A stretch of DNA of 64,000 nucleotides from Devosia indica (GTDB lineage Bacteria; Pseudomonadota; Alphaproteobacteria; Rhizobiales; Devosiaceae): the NCBI RefSeq assembly GCF_003056405.1, contig NZ_PYVZ01000001.1, forward strand, positions 124,001 to 188,000, in the 5' to 3' direction. Below, in pieces: positions 43,305 through 53,694 of the stretch; positions within the stretch are counted from its first letter, which is position 1; each line of letters begins with the position of its first letter. The notes beneath the pieces are model-generated. The model saw only the letters and a list, made by a program, of their open reading frames with translations, did not search any database and was not told the origin of the DNA. The position numbers and the translations under genes are program-made.

Positions 43305-44897
43305 ATGCCCGGCTTCGATCATACCCACCTGCGGAATAGCCTTGCCGCAGCGGCAAGTGCGCTTAGCGATAACGCTATAGCCCCGGCACTGGTTGCCGCA
43401 GCCATTGGGCAAGGTGGGGCGCGCCTGACCAGGGACGGCGCCCTGGTTGTAGAAACCGGCGCCTTCACCGGCCGCTCGCCAAAGGACAAGTTCATCGTGC
43501 GCGATCACCTGACGAAAGATCGCGTCTGGTGGGACAATTCGGGCGCCATCGGCCCGGACCAGTTCGATGTGCTGCTCGAGGACATCACCGCGCACCTGGC
43601 CGGGCAGGCCCTCTGCCGCCAGGACCTGCTGGCCGGAGCCGACCCCGCGCACCAATTTGACGTGACCGTCCTGACCCCCAGCACCTGGCATGCGCTGTTC
43701 ATCCGCAATCTGCTGATCCGGCCCGGCGAGGATATCGCCCGGTCGACCGAGGCGGTCCCCGTAACCATCATTCACGCGCCCCTGTTCCAGGCGGACCCGG
43801 CGCGCCATGGTTGCCGCACCGAGACGGTGATCGCGCTCGACATGAGCCGCAATATCGTTCTGATCGCGGGCACCCGCTATGCCGGCGAGATCAAGAAGAG
43901 CGTCTTCTCGCTGTTCAATTTCCATGCCCCCAGCCAGGGGGTCCTGCCCATGCATTGCTCGGCCAATCTCGGCCCCGAGGGCGAGGCGGCGCTGTTCTTC
44001 GGGCTTTCGGGTACCGGCAAGACCACCCTGTCCAACGATCCCAAGCGCCCGCTGATCGGCGATGACGAGCATGGTTGGAGCGATAATGGCGTCTTCAATC
44101 TCGAAGGCGGGTGCTACGCCAAGACGGTCAATCTCTCGGCCAAGGCCGAGCCGGAAATCTTTGCCGCCACGCGCCGCTTCGGCACGGTGCTGGAAAATGT
44201 CGTGCTCGACGACGCCAACGTACCCCGGTTCGAGGATGTCTCGCTGACCGAGAACACCCGCGCCGCCTATCCGATCGACGTGCTGCCCTCGCTTGCCCGG
44301 GGCAGCGTGGGTGGCACGCCGAAAACAGTGGTGTTCCTCACCGCCGATGCCTTCGGCGTCCTGCCGCCATTGGCGCGGCTCTCGCCCGACCAGGCGGTCT
44401 ATCATTTCCTTTCGGGCTATACCGCCAAGGTCGCGGGCACCGAGCGTGGCGTCACCGAACCGCAGGCGACTTTCTCGGCCTGTTTCGGTGCCCCCTTCAT
44501 GCCGCTGCATCCCACGGTCTATGGCCAGATGCTGGCCGAACGGCTTCGCAAAAGCGGCGCGCAGGCCTGGTTGCTCAACACCGGCTGGATCGGCGGCGCC
44601 TATGGGGTGGGCAAGCGCATCGACATCGCCTCGACCCGGCGCTTGCTCAGCGCGGCGCTGGATGGCGAACTCGCTTCCGTCGAGATGCGGTTCGACCCGC
44701 TGTTCGGTTTCGAGGTGCCGATGAGCGTGCCGGGCGTTGAAGAACGCCTGCTTGATCCGCGCCAGTGCTGGGCCGATGGCGATGCCTATGACGCCCAGGC
44801 CACCAAGCTGGTGGCGTTGTTCCGCAAGAACTTCGAGAAGTTCGGGCCCGAGGCCAATGCGGAGGCCGGGCCAAGGCTGCAAATGGCCGCCGAATAG
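43305..44897 (+). CDS. pckA: Phosphoenolpyruvate carboxykinase (ATP)
   Basis: 530-aa gluconeogenic enzyme making PEP from oxaloacetate with ATP. Conserved blocks are [28 protein letters not shown]-loop [11 protein letters not shown], the metal and substrate region [22 protein letters not shown] and [10 protein letters not shown]. Divergent from chvI, as in related genomes where ChvI influences pckA. It ends in a strong terminator. Confidence 0.97.
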   Translation: MPGFDHTHLRNSLAAAASALSDNAIAPALVAAAIGQGGARLTRDGALVVETGAFTGRSPKDKFIVRDHLTKDRVWWDNSGAIGPDQFDVLLEDITAHLAGQALCRQDLLAGADPAHQFDVTVLTPSTWHALFIRNLLIRPGEDIARSTEAVPVTIIHAPLFQADPARHGCRTETVIALDMSRNIVLIAGTRYAGEIKKSVFSLFNFHAPSQGVLPMHCSANLGPEGEAALFFGLSGTGKTTLSNDPKRPLIGDDEHGWSDNGVFNLEGGCYAKTVNLSAKAEPEIFAATRRFGTVLENVVLDDANVPRFEDVSLTENTRAAYPIDVLPSLARGSVGGTPKTVVFLTADAFGVLPPLARLSPDQAVYHFLSGYTAKVAGTERGVTEPQATFSACFGAPFMPLHPTVYGQMLAERLRKSGAQAWLLNTGWIGGAYGVGKRIDIASTRRLLSAALDGELASVEMRFDPLFGFEVPMSVPGVEERLLDPRQCWADGDAYDAQATKLVALFRKNFEKFGPEANAEAGPRLQMAAE

Positions 44898-44912
44898 GCG
44901 GCTCCAAAACAG

Positions 44913-44937
44913 AAAGGGCGCCGCTGGCGCCCTTTTT
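44913..44937 (+). terminator. Rho-independent terminator of pckA
   Basis: AAAGGGCGCC-GCT-GGCGCCCTTT (44913-44935) is a perfect 10-bp stem with a T-run, 16 bases past the pckA stop. The A-rich start means it could also act on the convergent sleB-like transcript. Confidence 0.9.
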
Positions 44938-44961
44938 CATGCCCGTCCCGATGCAGTCCGG

Positions 44962-45849
44962 TCAGGGGGCGTAGAAGATGTGGCTGTCGACCACGGCAAC
45001 GCGGGCGAAGGTATTGGCCCAGGACGGATAGACGGCCGTGGTGTGATAATAAAGCGTCGAGCCGGGCACCGCGCCGATCTCCTCGCCCAGGGCGAATTCG
45101 GCATAGACCTTGTTGGCCAGCTCCAGCGAGCGCGCCCAGGCGCGGCGCTCGCCCGGCGTGTCGTCGCGGCCATCGCAGGCAAAGGTGAACTGGCAGCGAT
45201 AACGGCCCTTGTCGGCATTCTGATAAATAACGCCGCAGAGCGAGCCGGGGAATTTCGCGGACCGGGCGCGATTGACGATGACATTGGCGACCGCGGTCTG
45301 GCCGGTCACCGTCTCACCGCGCGCCTCGTGATAGATGGCCTGGGCCAGGCACTCGCGTTCCTTATTGGCATTTTCGACGCGCTTGGCGGTCGGCTGATAG
45401 CCATTCTGGACATAGTCCGAGAGCAGGTCGGCGGACACCGAGGGGGCTGAACGGGGCAGCGGTTCGGTAAAGCTGGCAATGGCCGAGAGCGCGGTATTGC
45501 CGCCGCCCAGCGCGCCCCGGCTGATATAGCCCATCAGCAGGTCGTCGGTGAGTGCAGGCTGCGGTCCGCCCAGCGTCACATCGACCGAGCGCAATTGCTG
45601 CTGGCGCTTGACGTAATTGGCGAGCAGGGCCGGCGTCAGCTTCTGCTGGCCCGGCGCCAGCGGCACGGCGGTCGCGCCCAGCGCCGCCTGCTCACGCAGG
45701 GCGCTGATCTCTTCGGGCATCGCCTGGGGGAAAATATCTGTCTCGGCCTGGGCAGGCGAGAGGGTGACGAACAGAACCAGTGCAGCAGCACCAATCGCCA
45801 GCATGGGCGACACGGCACGCGCTATTTTCTGCTGCCAGCCAAACTGCAT
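44962..45849 (-). CDS. Cell wall hydrolase, SleB domain
   Basis: 295 aa with an N-terminal signal anchor or peptide (VSPMLAIGAAALVLFVTLSPAQA), a variable middle region and a C-terminal SleB (Hydrolase_2) domain from about residue 165: LAQAIYHEARGETVTGQTAVANVIVNRA, the catalytic Glu in HEARGE, and SLCGVIYQ. It acts on peptidoglycan in the periplasm. A perfect TTAA-N7-TTAAC box about 160 bases upstream suggests cell-cycle control by CtrA (inference). Confidence 0.9.
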   Translation of the reverse strand: MQFGWQQKIARAVSPMLAIGAAALVLFVTLSPAQAETDIFPQAMPEEISALREQAALGATAVPLAPGQQKLTPALLANYVKRQQQLRSVDVTLGGPQPALTDDLLMGYISRGALGGGNTALSAIASFTEPLPRSAPSVSADLLSDYVQNGYQPTAKRVENANKERECLAQAIYHEARGETVTGQTAVANVIVNRARSAKFPGSLCGVIYQNADKGRYRCQFTFACDGRDDTPGERRAWARSLELANKVYAEFALGEEIGAVPGSTLYYHTTAVYPSWANTFARVAVVDSHIFYAP

Positions 45850-46007
45850 GCCCGGTCCTTACCCCTGGGCCCGTCCGGTACTTCCGGCAGGCCTTCTAGA
45901 TCCGGGACCCCTACAAGGTCCCTGCACTTCCCGGGCGGCACACTAGACAAGCTGGCCACGGGATGGAAGTCGAAATTTACGGCTGGTTAACCATAGCCAT
46001 TAGCGAC

Positions 46008-46023
46008 TTAAGGCAGAGTTAAC
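46008..46023. promoter_or_regulatory. CtrA-type binding box
   Basis: TTAA-GGCAGAG-TTAAC matches the full TTAA-N7-TTAAC consensus of CtrA, the cell-cycle regulator of alphaproteobacteria. It lies in the 275-base gap between the SleB hydrolase and the HAD phosphatase, about 160 bases upstream of the hydrolase start. A further GTTAACC occurs at 45986-45992. Confidence 0.6.
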
Positions 46024-46124
46024 GCCCCCGCAAACTCAGGGAAACCCCTGATTTTTGGTAGTTTTCGGCGTGCTGAATGCGGCCTTACCCCATTGGATAA
46101 AGCTTTATCGATTTACGCGAATGG

Positions 46125-46847
46125 TTAATTTTTGTTCAGCAGTGTTGCCGCTCTGTCGCGCTCGAAAGCGGCCATGTGCACGTGCACAAGGCTTTCCATG
46201 ATGGAAATGCCCAGGGCGTGGATGGCGTCATTGGGGCCAACCAGGTCGGGCACCATCACCGTCTGCATGCCTGCGGCATGAGCGGCGTGCACGCCGGAAT
46301 GGCTGTCTTCCAGCGCCAGGCACCGGGTCGGATCGACGCCCAGACGCTCGGCGGCGATCAGATAGGGTTCGGGATGCGGCTTGGGATTGACCACGTCATC
46401 CCGCGTCACCACGGTCTCGAACAGATCGAGCAGGCCGGCTGCGCTCAAATGATGTTCGGCATGGGGATTGCGCGAGGAGGTGGCGACCGCCGTGGGGATG
46501 CCGCGGGCGCGCAGCTCGGAGATAAACGCCTTGGCGCCGGGCTTGACCGGCACACCGGCATGGCTGCGCTCACGCATGCTCAGGCGGCACTTTTCGTCGA
46601 ACATGGCATAAGGAAAGGCCACACCATAGGCTTCGACCAGAAGCTGGTTGGTGCGTTCATGGCTCGACCCCACCATGGCGCTGTGCACGTCATGGGTCAT
46701 TTCAAAACCCAGCTCGGTGCAGACATCAAAGACGATGTCGCGGAACACCGCTTCGGTGTCGAGCAGGGTGCCATCCATGTCGAAAATGGCGGCTTCGAAC
46801 GGCGCAAGGCGGATGACGGCGGGGGTCGCGAGAGATGCAGTGTTCAT
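46125..46847 (-). CDS. HAD superfamily hydrolase (beta-phosphoglucomutase/phosphatase-like)
   Basis: 240 aa from ATG 46847; a 26-codon extension is rejected. HAD motif I is FDMDGTLLDTEAVF with the nucleophile Asp, motif II AVATSSR, motif III with Lys in NPKPHPEPYL and motif IV LALEDSHSGVHAA. The small helical cap near residues 45-105 is that of subfamily IA phosphatases/mutases. It is divergent from selO. The substrate is not identifiable from sequence. Confidence 0.9.
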   Translation of the reverse strand: MNTASLATPAVIRLAPFEAAIFDMDGTLLDTEAVFRDIVFDVCTELGFEMTHDVHSAMVGSSHERTNQLLVEAYGVAFPYAMFDEKCRLSMRERSHAGVPVKPGAKAFISELRARGIPTAVATSSRNPHAEHHLSAAGLLDLFETVVTRDDVVNPKPHPEPYLIAAERLGVDPTRCLALEDSHSGVHAAHAAGMQTVMVPDLVGPNDAIHALGISIMESLVHVHMAAFERDRAATLLNKN

Positions 46848-46951
46848 TTTGTCTTCTATAGGCCGATTTGGTCCGGATCGCCAGACGGGCCGGCGCAGAT
46901 CGGGGTTGCATGGGCGACGAAACAAACGCGCTCTGCTAGCGTTGGCCGGAC

Positions 46952-48361
46952 ATGACCCAGTTTATCCCATCCAAAGCCCATCACGCGCTGGGCGATGATT
47001 TTTTCGATGCCGTCGCGCCGGCCGATTTTCCGCAGACCGTGTTGCGCCATCGCGACCAGCGCTGGGCCGGCCGCATCGGTCTTGGCGCTCTGGACGAAGC
47101 CGCATGGCTTAAGCATTTCGGCCGCTTCGAGCCCCTGCCCGGTTCGTTTCCCGAACCGCTGGCGCTGCGCTATCACGGCCATCAATTCCGCTCCTACAAT
47201 CCCGAACTGGGTGACGGGCGCGGATTTCTGTTTGCCCAATGCATCGATCCGGTCGACCGGCGCCTGCTCGACTTCGGCACCAAGGGCACGGGCAAGACCC
47301 CCTGGTCACGCGGCGGTGACGGGCGGCTGACGCTCAAGGGCGGGGTGCGCGAAGTGCTGGCCAGCGAAATGCTCGAAGCGCTGGGTGTCTATACCTCCAA
47401 GAGCTTCTCCCTGGTCGAGACCGGCGAGCAGCTCTGGCGCGGCGACGAGCCCTCCCCCACCCGCTCGGCGGTGCTGACGCGGCTGAGCCACAGCCATATC
47501 CGCATCGGCACCTTCCAGCGCCTGGCCTACCTGGAAGACACGCAAAACCTCACGCGGCTGGTCGATCACTGCATCGCCCATTACTATCCTGACCTGGCTG
47601 GCGCCCCGGACAAGGCCGTCGCCCTGCTCGAGGCGGTGGTGGCGCAAGTGGCCCGGCTTGGCGCACAGTGGATCGCCGCCGGCTTCGTGCATGGCGTGCT
47701 CAACACCGACAATATCAACCTCACCGGCGAGAGTTTTGACTATGGCCCCTGGCGCTTCCTGCCGGCCTATGATCCGGATTTCACCGCCGCCTATTTCGAC
47801 GAGACCGGGCTTTATGCCTTTGGCCGCCAGCCCGACACCCTGGCCTGGAACCTGACCCGGCTGGCCGAATGCCTCTTGCCGCTCTCCTCCATCGAAAATC
47901 TGGAACCGGCGCTCAATACGGTCTGGCCGGTGTTTCGGGAGGAGCTGCCGCGCCAGATCCTGCGGCGGCTCGGCTTGCAACCGCGCGCGGTGGAACAGGA
48001 CGGCGCCTTTGTCACCGCCCTGTTCGGCTTCCTCTCGGCCAGCAAGGCGCCCTATGAGCAGTTCTTCTTCGACTGGCGCGGCGGGGCCCTCAGCACGGCG
48101 CGGGCAGCGCAAAGCCCTTCGGCCGATCATTATGCCAGCGAAGCCTTCCGCCCTGTGGCGGATCTGATGGAAGCCTATGGCCCGGCCGGCGACGCCAATC
48201 TGGACCACCCCTATTTTGCACGCGAGACCCCACGCACCATGCTGATCGATGAGGTGGAGGCGATTTGGGCGCCGATTGCGGATAGCGATGACTGGAACCT
48301 GTTCGAGACGGCACTGGACGAGATCGCCCAGATGCGGGCCGGCTATGGGATCGATCCATAG
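46952..48361 (+). CDS. selO: Protein adenylyltransferase SelO (YdiU family)
   Basis: 469-aa pseudokinase-fold enzyme that transfers AMP to Ser/Thr/Tyr of target proteins, with links to redox control. Family blocks are LALRYHGHQFRSYNPELGDGRG, FGTKGTGKTPWSRGGDGRLTLKGGVREV, FSLVETGEQLWRG and HGVLNTDNINLTGESFDYGPW, the last carrying the metal-binding and catalytic residues. The length matches bacterial YdiU. No selenocysteine signal is seen. Confidence 0.96.
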   Translation: MTQFIPSKAHHALGDDFFDAVAPADFPQTVLRHRDQRWAGRIGLGALDEAAWLKHFGRFEPLPGSFPEPLALRYHGHQFRSYNPELGDGRGFLFAQCIDPVDRRLLDFGTKGTGKTPWSRGGDGRLTLKGGVREVLASEMLEALGVYTSKSFSLVETGEQLWRGDEPSPTRSAVLTRLSHSHIRIGTFQRLAYLEDTQNLTRLVDHCIAHYYPDLAGAPDKAVALLEAVVAQVARLGAQWIAAGFVHGVLNTDNINLTGESFDYGPWRFLPAYDPDFTAAYFDETGLYAFGRQPDTLAWNLTRLAECLLPLSSIENLEPALNTVWPVFREELPRQILRRLGLQPRAVEQDGAFVTALFGFLSASKAPYEQFFFDWRGGALSTARAAQSPSADHYASEAFRPVADLMEAYGPAGDANLDHPYFARETPRTMLIDEVEAIWAPIADSDDWNLFETALDEIAQMRAGYGIDP

Positions 48362-48400
48362 TCGGTCATTGCCAGATCTGCTTCGCTCCCGGCTGCGCTT

Positions 48401-48434
48401 CCCTCCCCCTCAAGGGGAGGGAGTGAGGGTGGGG
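48401..48434. repeat. CCCTCCCC palindrome with GTGGGG tail at convergent gene ends
   Basis: CCCTCCCC (48401-48408) and GGGGAGGG (48414-48421) form a hairpin, followed by AGTGAGGGTGGGGTGA. It is a relative of 34057-34093. It lies between the stops of convergent selO and the prp regulator, so it may act as a two-way transcription stop. Confidence 0.65.
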
Positions 48435-48454
48435 TGACCTTGCTCAAACAGTCC

Positions 48455-49867
48455 TCACCCAATCTCATAAGGCACCACGCTCCGTCGATCGACCGGAACC
48501 GAAATGCCCGCCGCCATGGGCGGCACCGAGCGTTGCGGGCAGTTGCGGCGCTCGCAAATGCGGCAGGAAACGCCGATCGGATCGAACGGGGCCCTGGCTA
48601 GGTCCAGATCGTCGGCATAGATCAGTTTTCCGGCATGGGTGATTTCGCAGCCCAGCGCATAGGCATAGCACCGCGTTACCCCGCGATAGCCGCCCAGCCG
48701 CTTTTCGTGGCTCCAGGCGAGACAGAGATATTGCTTGCCGTCCGGGGTTTCGGCCAATTGCCTTATGATCTGGCCATGCGCCTCAAAGGCGCGATGCACG
48801 TTCCACAAGGGGCAGGCGCCGCCGAAGCGGGCAAATTGGAGGGCGGTGGCAGAATGGCGCTTGGTAATGGTGCCCGCCGCATCGACCCGCGCGAAAAAGA
48901 ACGGCACGCCGCGCTCGCGCGGCCGTTGCATGGTCGAGAGGCGATGGGCCACCTGTTCAAGGCTTGCCCCGAAAACGCGCGCCAGTTCCTCGATATCGAA
49001 GCGGTATTCGGCTGCAGCGTCGAGAAAGGCACGATAGGGCATCTGCACCGCGCCGGCGAAATAATTGGCCAGCCCCATGCGGGCAATGGGCCGGGCCTCC
49101 GGGGCCTGGAAGGCTGCCGCATCCAGGAGGCTCTCAAGCAGGCCCGCCTGTTCCAGCCCGCACAGCACCGTGGCGATCTGGAAGAACTGGCTGGACGGTT
49201 CAAGATGGGCGTTGACCCAGAGCTCGCGGCTATTGCGGTCGAACTCGGTCATGCGGTCGCCATGCGCCGGGGCCGCCAAGGTGACGCGGATATTGTGCAT
49301 CTCGGCGCAATGCTGGATCAGCCGGCGCAGCCGGTCAGGGCCAATCTCGCCCAGCGCCTCGGCCAGGGTTTCGGCGGCGCGGTCGAGGGGGTCGATGTAG
49401 TTGTCGGCATAGTGGAAGAAGTCGCGCACTTCCTCATAGGCGGTCTGCACATTGGATTGCGGATCGCGCGCCAGCGCCGCATCCATGCCGGCCAGCGTTT
49501 CATTGGTCTTGCGATAGGCGCCATAAAGCGCGAGCACGGCGCGCGCCATGTCCGGCGCGCTGGTGGCGACGGTCTTGAGCTCCTGCAAATTGGGCACGGC
49601 ATCACCGAACACCGGATCGGCCAGTGCTTCGCGCAGATCGACCACCAGTCGATCCGAAGCATCCGAGGTCAGGCTTGAGAGATCGAGATTGAAGCTTTCG
49701 GCCAGCGCCACCATCACCGAGGCGGTCAGCGGCCGCTGGTTGGATTCGAGCTGGTTGACATAGGACGCCGAGATGTCGAGTCGCGTCGCCAGCTCGGCCT
49801 GGGTCAGGCGATGCTGGGCGCGCAGGGCCCGCAAACGGGCGCCGGCAAACACCTTTTTCGGGGCCAA
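48455..49867 (-). CDS. Short-chain fatty acyl transcriptional regulator (XRE with DUF2083 C-terminus)
   Basis: 470 aa. N-terminal XRE domain ([34 protein letters not shown]), a central IrrE-like domain and a C-terminal DUF2083 region with [16 protein letters not shown] (Cys cluster). In the central domain the zinc-protease motif is degenerate ([11 protein letters not shown]), so it is a sensor, not a protease. The RamB/PrpR group controls methylcitrate and acetate genes. It is divergent from prpD, with a TTGCAAACTTTG operator-like sequence in the gap. Confidence 0.92.
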   Translation of the reverse strand: MAPKKVFAGARLRALRAQHRLTQAELATRLDISASYVNQLESNQRPLTASVMVALAESFNLDLSSLTSDASDRLVVDLREALADPVFGDAVPNLQELKTVATSAPDMARAVLALYGAYRKTNETLAGMDAALARDPQSNVQTAYEEVRDFFHYADNYIDPLDRAAETLAEALGEIGPDRLRRLIQHCAEMHNIRVTLAAPAHGDRMTEFDRNSRELWVNAHLEPSSQFFQIATVLCGLEQAGLLESLLDAAAFQAPEARPIARMGLANYFAGAVQMPYRAFLDAAAEYRFDIEELARVFGASLEQVAHRLSTMQRPRERGVPFFFARVDAAGTITKRHSATALQFARFGGACPLWNVHRAFEAHGQIIRQLAETPDGKQYLCLAWSHEKRLGGYRGVTRCYAYALGCEITHAGKLIYADDLDLARAPFDPIGVSCRICERRNCPQRSVPPMAAGISVPVDRRSVVPYEIG

Positions 49868-49885
49868 TCTTCACAACTCCACAAT

Positions 49886-49899
49886 ATTGCAAACTTTGC
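49886..49899. promoter_or_regulatory. RamB/PrpR-like operator
   Basis: ATTGCAAACTTTGC closely matches the TTTGCAAACTTT-type box bound by RamB/PrpR-family regulators. It sits in the 127-base divergent gap between the regulator and prpD, placed to control both genes. Binding is inferred. Confidence 0.55.
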
Positions 49900-49994
49900 T
49901 TTGTGTGATTGTAGCAGGCTTGCCTTTTCCTGTCTTGGGTCAGACCCATTCTGCCTATATGGTCCGGCGCAAAATTGCCGAACGGAGAGCAGCC

Positions 49995-51494
49995 ATGAAA
50001 ATCCACGACGTGCGCACCTACAAGTCCGCCGAGCCCCTGCCGCGCGAGAACCAGCTCGCCTGGAAGCTGGCCGCTGTCGCGACCGATCCGGTGCCGGTGG
50101 AGGACGATGTCGTCGAGATGATCGGCAACCGCATCATTGACAATGCTGCCGTTGCCGCCGCCTCCATCGCCCGCGGCCCGATCCGCTCGGCCCGTGCACA
50201 GGCACTGGGTCACAAATCGGATCGTGGCGCCCCGATCTTCGGCCTTGCCAATGATACGCTGGTGTCGCCGGAATGGGCCGCCTGGGCCAATGGCGTGGCG
50301 GTGCGCGAGCTGGATTTCCACGACACGTTCCTGGCCGCCGATTACAGCCATCCGGGCGACAATATTCCGCCGATCCTGGCTGTGGCGCAGACCAAGGGTC
50401 TCGATGGCGCAGCTCTCGTGCGGGGCCTGGCCGCCGGCTATGAAATCCAGGTCGATCTGGTGAAAGGCATTTGCCTGCACGAACACAAGATCGACCATAT
50501 CGCCCATCTCGGCCCCTCGGCGGCCGGTGGCATTGGTGCCCTGCTCGGTCTCTCCACCGAAATCACCTATCAGGCGATCCAGCAGGCACTGCACACCACG
50601 ACCACCACGCGCCAGTCCCGCAAGGGCGAGATTTCGACCTGGAAGGCCTATGCACCGGCCTTTGCCGGCAAGATGGCCATCGAGGCGGTCGACCGTGCCA
50701 TGCGCGGGGAAGGCGCGCCCTCGCCGGCCTATGAGGGCGAGGACGGCTTCATCGCCTGGCTGCTGTCCGGTCCCAAGGCACTCTACCATGTGCCCCTGCC
50801 GGAACAGGGTGAGCCCAAGCGCGCCATTCTCGATACCTATACCAAGGAATATTCGGCCGAATATCAGAGCCAGGCGCTGATCGACCTGGCCCGCCGCATG
50901 GGCCCAAAGATCGGCGACCTCTCCAAGATCAAGTCGATCCTGATCAAGACCAGCCATCACACCCATTATGTAATCGGCACCGGCGCCAATGACCCGCAGA
51001 AGATGGACCCCAAGGCCAGCCGCGAGACGCTGGATCACTCGATCATGTATATCTTCGCGGTGGCCCTGGAAGATGGTGGCTGGCACCACGTCAAGAGCTA
51101 TGCCCCCGAGCGCGCCCAGCGCCCCGAAACCGTTGCGCTCTGGCACAAGATCACCACCGAGGAAGACCCGATCTGGACCCAGCGCTACCACGCCAAGGGC
51201 GAGGACATGGCCTATGGCGGCCAGGTGATCGTCACCATGGACGATGGCTCGGTGATTTCCGACGAGCTGGGCGTGGCCGATGCCCATCCCAATGGCGCCC
51301 GCCCGTTCAGGCGCGCCAACTACATCGAAAAGTTCCGCACCCTTTGCGAGGGCATTGTCTCAAGGCAAGAACAGGACCGGTTCCTCGATCTGGTCGAACG
51401 CCTGCCCACCCTCAGTGCCGCAGAGGTCAAGGCGCTCAATTTCGTGGTGACGCCGGACCAGCTTGGCCCGGAAGCCCCCGCAGGGATCTTCTAA
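49995..51494 (+). CDS. prpD: 2-methylcitrate dehydratase (MmgE/PrpD family)
   Basis: 499 aa from ATG 49995 (GGAGAG upstream); the open frame back to 49773 overlaps the regulator gene and is rejected. PrpD dehydrates 2-methylcitrate to 2-methyl-cis-aconitate in propionate breakdown. The family block is clear: [48 protein letters not shown] and the substrate region [23 protein letters not shown]. It is the first gene of prpD-prpC-prpB. AcnD/PrpF are absent, consistent with the PrpD-type route. Confidence 0.95.
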   Translation: MKIHDVRTYKSAEPLPRENQLAWKLAAVATDPVPVEDDVVEMIGNRIIDNAAVAAASIARGPIRSARAQALGHKSDRGAPIFGLANDTLVSPEWAAWANGVAVRELDFHDTFLAADYSHPGDNIPPILAVAQTKGLDGAALVRGLAAGYEIQVDLVKGICLHEHKIDHIAHLGPSAAGGIGALLGLSTEITYQAIQQALHTTTTTRQSRKGEISTWKAYAPAFAGKMAIEAVDRAMRGEGAPSPAYEGEDGFIAWLLSGPKALYHVPLPEQGEPKRAILDTYTKEYSAEYQSQALIDLARRMGPKIGDLSKIKSILIKTSHHTHYVIGTGANDPQKMDPKASRETLDHSIMYIFAVALEDGGWHHVKSYAPERAQRPETVALWHKITTEEDPIWTQRYHAKGEDMAYGGQVIVTMDDGSVISDELGVADAHPNGARPFRRANYIEKFRTLCEGIVSRQEQDRFLDLVERLPTLSAAEVKALNFVVTPDQLGPEAPAGIF

Positions 51495-51505
51495 AGGAGG
51501 CGAAA

Positions 51506-52660
51506 ATGACCGACGCACCAGGCTTTAAGCCCAAGAAATCCGTGGCCCTGTCGGGCGTCACCGCCGGCAATACGGCGCTCTGCACCGTGGGGCGCACCGG
51601 CAATGATCTGCATTATCGCGGCTATGACATTCTCGACCTGGCCGAAACCAGCGAGTTCGAGGAGGTCGCCCACCTGCTCGTTCATGGCACCCTGCCCACG
51701 CAGGCACAGTTGATCGCCTATAAGGCGCGGCTCAAATCCTTGCGCGGCCTGCCCCAGGCGGTGCGCGCTGCGCTCGAGGCGCTGCCCGCCGCCGCCCATC
51801 CGATGGATGTGATGCGCACCGGCGTTTCGGTACTGGGCTGCACCCTGCCCGAGAGCCACGACCACAACGCGCCCGACGCCCGCGCCATTGCCGACCGGCT
51901 GATGGCCTCGCTCGGGTCCATGCTGCTCTACTGGTACCATTTCGCCCATAATGGCCGCCGCATCGAAGTCGAAACCGATGATGACTCCATCGGCGGGCAT
52001 TTCCTGACCGTGCTGCATGGCAAGACACCGGACGCGGACTGGGTGCGCGCCATGCACACCTCGCTCATCCTTTATGCCGAGCATGAGTTCAACGCCTCGA
52101 CCTTCGCGGCCCGCGTCATCGCCGGCACGGGCTCGGACATGTATTCGGCCATTGCCGGCGCCATCGGCGCCCTGCGCGGCCCCAAGCATGGCGGCGCCAA
52201 TGAAGTGGCCTTCCAGATCCAGGAGCGCTATGCCTCGCCCGACGAGGCAGAGGCCGATATCCGTGCGCGGGTGGAGAAGAAGGAAGTCATCATCGGCTTC
52301 GGCCACCCGGTCTATACCGTCTCCGATCCGCGCAATGTGGTCATCAAGCGCGTCGCCAGGAGCCTTGCCGACAAGGCAGGGGCAGGCCGCCAATATGCAA
52401 TTGCCGAGCGCATCGAAAGCGTGATGATGGACGCCAAGAAGATGTTTCCGAACCTGGATTGGTTCAGCGCCGTCTCCTACAATCTGATGGGCGTGCCCAC
52501 CGCCATGTTCACCCCGCTCTTTGTCATCGCCCGCACCGCGGGCTGGTCGGCGCATGTGATCGAGCAGCGCCAGGATGGCAAGATCATCCGCCCATCGGCC
52601 AATTACACCGGGCCCGAAGACCTAGCCTTCGTGCCGCTCAAGGATCGCAAGGAGGCTTAA
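51506..52660 (+). CDS. prpC: 2-methylcitrate synthase
   Basis: 384 aa from ATG 51506 with AAAGGAGG; upstream extension rejected. It condenses propionyl-CoA with oxaloacetate. Citrate-synthase-fold blocks are [33 protein letters not shown] (His), [12 protein letters not shown] (His) and [13 protein letters not shown] (catalytic His and neighbours). The short N-terminus and the operon position separate it from citrate synthase GltA. It lies 11 bases after prpD. Confidence 0.95.
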   Translation: MTDAPGFKPKKSVALSGVTAGNTALCTVGRTGNDLHYRGYDILDLAETSEFEEVAHLLVHGTLPTQAQLIAYKARLKSLRGLPQAVRAALEALPAAAHPMDVMRTGVSVLGCTLPESHDHNAPDARAIADRLMASLGSMLLYWYHFAHNGRRIEVETDDDSIGGHFLTVLHGKTPDADWVRAMHTSLILYAEHEFNASTFAARVIAGTGSDMYSAIAGAIGALRGPKHGGANEVAFQIQERYASPDEAEADIRARVEKKEVIIGFGHPVYTVSDPRNVVIKRVARSLADKAGAGRQYAIAERIESVMMDAKKMFPNLDWFSAVSYNLMGVPTAMFTPLFVIARTAGWSAHVIEQRQDGKIIRPSANYTGPEDLAFVPLKDRKEA

Positions 52661-52665
52661 GGCCC

Positions 52666-53568
52666 ATGCCCTATCTCGTTTCCGCCGACCTGCCCGCGAC
52701 CAGCGCCGGCAGCCGTTTTCGCGCTTTGCTGAACCGCCCGCAGATCCTGCAATTGCCCGGCGCGCATAATGGCCATGCCGCCATTCAGGCGAAAAATGCC
52801 GGCTTTGAGGGCCTCTATCTCTCCGGCGCCGCCATGACCGCCTCGATGGGCCTGCCCGATCTGGGCGTCATCACGGTCGACGAAGTCGCCTTCTTCATCC
52901 GCCAGATCGCCCGCGCCGCCGGGCTGCCGCTTCTGGTGGACGGCGACACCGGCTATGGCGAGGCGCTCAATGTCATGCACATGGTGCGCACCTTCGAGGA
53001 AGCCGGCGCCGGCGCAGTGCATCTGGAAGACCAGTTGCTGCCCAAGAAATGCGGCCACCTCAATGACAAGAAGCTGGCCGATGCGCATGACATGGCCGCC
53101 AAGGTCGCCGCTGCCGCCAGGGCCCGCCGCGACATGGTGATCATCGCCCGCACCGATGCGGCGGCCAGCGAAGGGCTGGACGGCGCCGTGGCCCGCGCCA
53201 AGCTCTATATCGAGGCCGGCGCCGATGCGATTTTCCCCGAAGCGCTGACCAGCATCGACATGTTCCGCGATTTCGCCAAGGCGATGCCGGGCGTCAAGCT
53301 CTTGGCCAATATGACCGAATTTGGCCGCACGCCCTACCAGACGGCCGCCGAGTTCGAAGCCCTGGGCTACGCCATGGTGATTTGGCCGGTCTCCTCTCTC
53401 CGTGTCGCCAACAAGGCGCAGGAAAAACTCTATGCGACTATTCTGCGCGATGGCGGCACCAAGGCCATGCTCGACCAGATGCAGACCCGCCAGGAGCTCT
53501 ATGACGTGATCGGCCTGCATGATTATGAGGCGCTCGACGCCTCGATCATCAAGACCATCGTGCCCTGA
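52666..53568 (+). CDS. prpB: 2-methylisocitrate lyase
   Basis: 300 aa from ATG 52666, 5 bases after prpC, with GGAGG inside the prpC end as ribosome site. It cleaves 2-methylisocitrate to pyruvate and succinate. Visible are LPGAHNGHAAIQAKNAGFEGLYLSGAAMTAS, the metal site VDGDTGYGEALNV, HLEDQLLPKKCGHL (catalytic KKCGH loop) and IARTDA. It completes the methylcitrate cycle. A hairpin without a T-run lies 22 bases past the stop. Confidence 0.96.
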   Translation: MPYLVSADLPATSAGSRFRALLNRPQILQLPGAHNGHAAIQAKNAGFEGLYLSGAAMTASMGLPDLGVITVDEVAFFIRQIARAAGLPLLVDGDTGYGEALNVMHMVRTFEEAGAGAVHLEDQLLPKKCGHLNDKKLADAHDMAAKVAAAARARRDMVIIARTDAAASEGLDGAVARAKLYIEAGADAIFPEALTSIDMFRDFAKAMPGVKLLANMTEFGRTPYQTAAEFEALGYAMVIWPVSSLRVANKAQEKLYATILRDGGTKAMLDQMQTRQELYDVIGLHDYEALDASIIKTIVP

Positions 53569-53590
53569 TCCGCCCGCGTTTGCTCTTGGT

Positions 53591-53621
53591 TTACCACGCC
53601 AGCAACTCGCTGGCGCGGTAA
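53591..53621 (+). terminator. Hairpin after prpB
   Basis: TTACCACGCCAGC (53591-53603) pairs with 53609-53621 with one mismatch around loop AACTC. There is no T-run, so termination is uncertain. It closes the prp operon before the GGDEF/EAL gene. Confidence 0.55.
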
Positions 53622-53694
53622 GCACCTCGTCAAGCATCCCCTGCCTAAGGTCTTTTCCTGACACAGAACGTGTCGCAGGCATTTGGGCAGCGGG

